From the IMG/VR virus record IMGVR_UViG_3300046532_003215, positions 1-25,114 of that record: 25,114 nucleotides of DNA; one strand, written 5' to 3'. The notes beneath the pieces were generated by a model. The model ran no database searches and was not told the DNA's origin. It saw nothing but the letters and a program-made list of their open reading frames with translations. This DNA is from a virus. Below are positions 22,646 to 25,114 of the stretch, piece after piece. The stretch's first letter is position 1, and every line of letters begins with the position of its first letter. The position numbers and the translations under genes were made by a program.

Positions 22646-23584
22646 TTATTTAAACTCACAATCTACCATCATCTCTGTGAGACAGGCGACTAGGTTAATT
22701 TCTTGGTCTGCAACAAACGCAGACTTGTACTGATAATCTGCTATAATAAGGATAGCAGATGGGATTGAAGTATCTTTCAAATGATTACTTATGCCATCAT
22801 AAATTTTTCGAAAGATTGATGTGGGATCATTATCGACATTTTGAGTTACCCAATTACGGACTTCTGAGAAATGTTTAGCTTGTAATGCCTTCATTAAGGC
22901 ATTTAAATTAATTTCTCCGATTTGAGCAAGAATTCCAGCATCAATAACTCCACCCGTTGAATATCGCTGAAGTTCATTTAGAACTCTTCGCATATCAGGA
23001 AAATGTTTCATAATCAATTCAACAAGAACCCTGTCATCAGATTTAATTTCTAATGATTCTAATATTCTCTTTATCTCAACTAAACATTCTTGAGCAAGTT
23101 TGGGTTTATCTTTATTCGGAGTTGAAAATTCTATAACAGAGCAACGTGAATGGATAGGAGCAATGATCCGATTACGAAAGTTACAAGTAAAAATAAAACT
23201 AACATTGGCGCTAAATTTTTCAATGAAACCTCTTAGTGCAGGTTGAACCGAATCAGCATTCATGTAATCTGCTTCATCGACTATAACAACTTTTCTCCCA
23301 CCTTGCATGGAAACGGAACTACAATATTGTTGTAAAGTAGTTCTAACAGTATCTATATTTCTACCTTCATTGGAACCATTGATCATTAAATAATCAACTC
23401 CAATTTCATCACACATAGCACGTGCAACAGTAGTTTTACCTACACCAGGCCCACCTGATAAAAGTAGATTAGGAATACGCCCATCATCAACAAAACCTTG
23501 ACAAGCATCTTTAATATTTTTTGATAGGATACAATCCGATACTTTCTTTGGACGAAATTTCTCTACCCATAAATATGTTTCCAT
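22646..23584 (-). CDS. 44: Clamp loader large subunit gp44
   Basis: A 312-residue AAA+ ATPase that opens and loads the gp45 clamp together with gp62. Walker A is GGPGVGKT at residues 44-51, Walker B is VVIVDEAD at 99-106, and the arginine finger SRC is at 146-148. The C-terminal collar domain follows. It begins 2 bases after the gp45 stop with no separate ribosome site, so it is probably coupled to gp45. Confidence 0.96.
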   Translation of the reverse strand: METYLWVEKFRPKKVSDCILSKNIKDACQGFVDDGRIPNLLLSGGPGVGKTTVARAMCDEIGVDYLMINGSNEGRNIDTVRTTLQQYCSSVSMQGGRKVVIVDEADYMNADSVQPALRGFIEKFSANVSFIFTCNFRNRIIAPIHSRCSVIEFSTPNKDKPKLAQECLVEIKRILESLEIKSDDRVLVELIMKHFPDMRRVLNELQRYSTGGVIDAGILAQIGEINLNALMKALQAKHFSEVRNWVTQNVDNDPTSIFRKIYDGISNHLKDTSIPSAILIIADYQYKSAFVADQEINLVACLTEMMVDCEFK

Positions 23585-23586
23585 TA

Positions 23587-24249
23587 TTAACCAGTATAGC
23601 TAGAGTTTTGTTCAGTAGCAATCCAATATTCTAATTTGGAAGTATCATGAATAAAATGTGCAATACCTTTAGAAGAAATCTCAACCTGATATCCACCACT
23701 CAAAAGTTTCATGTTCTCAATTTTGAAAACCATTTTAAATTCTTTATCTGTAGTACCAACATCTTTTCGAAATTGGTCAGAAGAATTATTACTTGAATCG
23801 ACTGCTGTTAAATAGATTTTACCATCAGTACTTGTTACAATCAATTCAGGTAATGCCAACACTTGTGCGGCTTTCAGAACTTCATCATAATCTTCTTTTG
23901 TCATTTTAAAACTGATTTCCGGAACTGGAAAGTCGAGAGTTTTTTCTGGTGGTAAGACTAACATAGCGGGATCGCCATAAACATAATCTAATTCACCTGA
24001 ACCCCTAATTTCTAATTTCGTGTCACCAACATTTATATCGGCATCATGAAAAAGACTAAGTGCTCCCAATAATCTATTAAGATCATAGATGGCAAAAGTA
24101 GATGGAATTTCTTCACTAATTTCCGCTTTGGTTAGAATATTTTTCTGAGGGGAAATCGTTGATAAAATTTTCCCCTGTTTAAATTGTATATTTTGATTTA
24201 TTGCTGCGTAATTTTTAAGTATATTAATCGTTTCCGCTGTTAGTTTCAT
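23587..24249 (-). CDS. 45: Sliding clamp gp45
   Basis: A 220-residue clamp monomer; three make the ring that holds gp43 on DNA and activates late transcription. MKLTAETINILKNYAAINQN, STFAIYDLNRLLGALSLF and the GSGELDYVYGDPAMLVLP segment are characteristic. It is first after the consensus promoter at 24288-24315. The late promoters at 8393 and 10545 would depend on it. Confidence 0.95.
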   Translation of the reverse strand: MKLTAETINILKNYAAINQNIQFKQGKILSTISPQKNILTKAEISEEIPSTFAIYDLNRLLGALSLFHDADINVGDTKLEIRGSGELDYVYGDPAMLVLPPEKTLDFPVPEISFKMTKEDYDEVLKAAQVLALPELIVTSTDGKIYLTAVDSSNNSSDQFRKDVGTTDKEFKMVFKIENMKLLSGGYQVEISSKGIAHFIHDTSKLEYWIATEQNSSYTG

Positions 24250-24287
24250 TATGTCCTTGTATGTTGATTTATTAAATGTATAGCTTC

Positions 24288-24315
24288 ATTATACCACGTA
24301 TAGTTGATTTGTCAA
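24288..24315 (-). promoter_or_regulatory. Consensus sigma70-type promoter of gp45
   Basis: Perfect TTGACA (24310-24315) and TATAAT (24288-24293) with 16 bases between, about 40 bases before the gp45 ATG. It lies in the 88-base gap after the bS21 gene. It should be read by the unmodified host polymerase early in infection. Confidence 0.88.
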
Positions 24316-24337
24316 GTCTTATTTTTTCATTTGTATT

Positions 24338-24559
24338 TTAACACCTCCATTCTTGTTCAGCATTTTCAGCTGCCTTATGGAGGTCCTTGGCTCTTTGTTT
24401 GGAAGCATCTTCGCTCTTAAGGCGTCTTTTTGTAGATGCATCAACAAAATATTTCCTTTTCTTCAACTCTAAAAATAGTCCCTCATTAATGAGAGTATTC
24501 TTAAGTTTTTGAAATGCCCTATTCGGATCTTGTCCTGGGCGGAGTTTAATTGTGATCAT
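24338..24559 (-). CDS. Phage-encoded ribosomal protein bS21 homologue
   Basis: A 73-residue protein with the bS21 layout: an N-terminal strand ITIKLRPGQDPNRAF, then QKLKNTLINEGLFLELKKRK and a basic helical tail (KRRLKSEDASKQRAKDLHKA). bS21 sits on the 30S platform near the anti-Shine-Dalgarno and helps initiation. Phages of marine bacteria are known to carry bS21, and it may tune host ribosomes toward phage mRNA; that role is inferred. It begins just after the glycosyltransferase stop and is followed by the gp45 promoter. Confidence 0.85.
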   Translation of the reverse strand: MITIKLRPGQDPNRAFQKLKNTLINEGLFLELKKRKYFVDASTKRRLKSEDASKQRAKDLHKAAENAEQEWRC

Positions 24560-24560
24560 A

Positions 24561-25114
24561 TTATTTTTCTGGTATTGTAAGGTTTACTTTTTTTTCTATA
24601 TTTTTATTACGTTCTTTTCTAGACGCTTTTTGTGGTCTTGTTGTTTGATCTGCCCCATGAGAAGCAAAATCTAATTTTCCTAGATCTTTTAATGTCCCGT
24701 TAAAGACATGAGTTCCCACGTGATTTACTTCCATCCAAGGACACAACCAAACCGAAAATCCGATTTTTCTTGCCCACTGACAAAACATATAATCCTCAGA
24801 CAAATAACGATCTGAACCACTTGCACCTTTTCCTGCATATAATTCATTATCAATCACTGTATCAAAGAAGGCATGAATGTATCGCTTACCATCAAAATGT
24901 TCTGATCGATTATGATCTGGTTTGTAGGAAAATTGTGGATATTCTTCTCTGAATTTTTCAAAGACTTCACGGCGAATAATTACGAATCCAGTACCTACTT
25001 CTAATACTTCTGTTGGAGTATCAATTTTAATTTGAGTGGTATCTTTGGTAGGATTGAATACAAAATCTCCAGTATATTTTTCTAGATCATTGGGATTTTC
25101 ATCACCTAATCCAG
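24561..25114 (-). CDS. Glycosyltransferase-like protein, 5' end off the window
   Basis: The frame is open from the right edge to the TAA at 24561, about 183 residues of the C-terminal part. Motifs seen are EVGTGFVIIRREVFEKF, FSYKPD, YLSEDYMFCQWARKIGFSVW and CPWMEVNHVG. The G-T-G-F, the S-E-D-x-x-F-C and the late H-x-G are typical of a phage GT-A-like glycosyltransferase family, where the Glu-Asp pair acts near the catalytic base. The tail is Lys-rich. The substrate is unknown. The start is not visible, so an internal GTG at 24857 is not the real start. Confidence 0.72.
   Translation of the reverse strand, partial: GLGDENPNDLEKYTGDFVFNPTKDTTQIKIDTPTEVLEVGTGFVIIRREVFEKFREEYPQFSYKPDHNRSEHFDGKRYIHAFFDTVIDNELYAGKGASGSDRYLSEDYMFCQWARKIGFSVWLCPWMEVNHVGTHVFNGTLKDLGKLDFASHGADQTTRPQKASRKERNKNIEKKVNLTIPEK

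Noticed and set aside
1-25114. CRISPR arrays, insertion sequences, integrase or attachment sites
   Set aside because: No regularly spaced repeats, transposase motifs or terminal inverted repeats were seen on either strand.

Overview
The window is a piece of an AT-rich T4-superfamily myovirus genome, most likely marine. All convincing genes are on the minus strand, so the biological order runs from the right edge to the left. The assignment rests on a near-complete set of T4 core replication genes: gp45 clamp, gp44 and gp62 clamp loader, RegA, gp43 DNA polymerase, UvsX and gp41 helicase. They sit beside genes typical of marine T4-like phages (Hsp20, dUTPase, M15 peptidase, phage bS21). No photosynthesis genes are visible. 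Low GC plus bS21 and Hsp20 suggests a SAR11-type or similar alphaproteobacterial host; this is an inference, not something the sequence proves.

Layout in transcription order. (1) 25114-23587: a truncated glycosyltransferase-like gene, a ribosomal protein bS21 homologue, a consensus sigma70-type promoter and gp45. (2) 23584-19084: gp44, then an inserted pair (a DruA/DUF4338-like protein and a GT-B-like glycosyltransferase), a promoter, tRNA-Gly(UCC), gp62 and RegA. (3) 19127-17309: dUTPase, a two-helix membrane protein, a promoter-terminator unit giving a putative short RNA, a small ORF, and Hsp20 preceded by three consecutive hairpins. (4) 17204-16133: a 29-residue cysteine-rich metallothionein-like protein, a 99-residue protein, an M15 peptidase (probable endolysin) and a small ORF that contains the gp43 promoter. 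(5) 16117-10563: gp43, UvsX, a conserved small protein, gp41 and a small acidic protein. (6) 10552-8425: a late promoter, then tightly packed small genes, including two related exported proteins, a gene lacking an ATG, and a 27-residue membrane peptide missed by length cut-offs. (7) 8400-1: a late promoter TATAAATA, then a long run of virion-type genes.

The most distinctive region is (7). At least five consecutive products begin with a version of M-K-[TS]-F-x-x-[YFH]-L-[TN]-E. This resembles the capsid-targeting leader of T4 internal proteins, which the prohead protease gp21 cuts after (L/I)-x-E. I infer a battery of proteins packaged inside the head and possibly injected. It includes two paralogues with faint ADP-ribosyltransferase-like features, a KxDG nucleotidyltransferase/ligase-like protein and a large structural-type protein. 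Other points worth checking are the metallothionein-like microprotein, the possible RNA thermometer at hsp20, and the DruA-like/glycosyltransferase insertion inside the clamp-loader operon.
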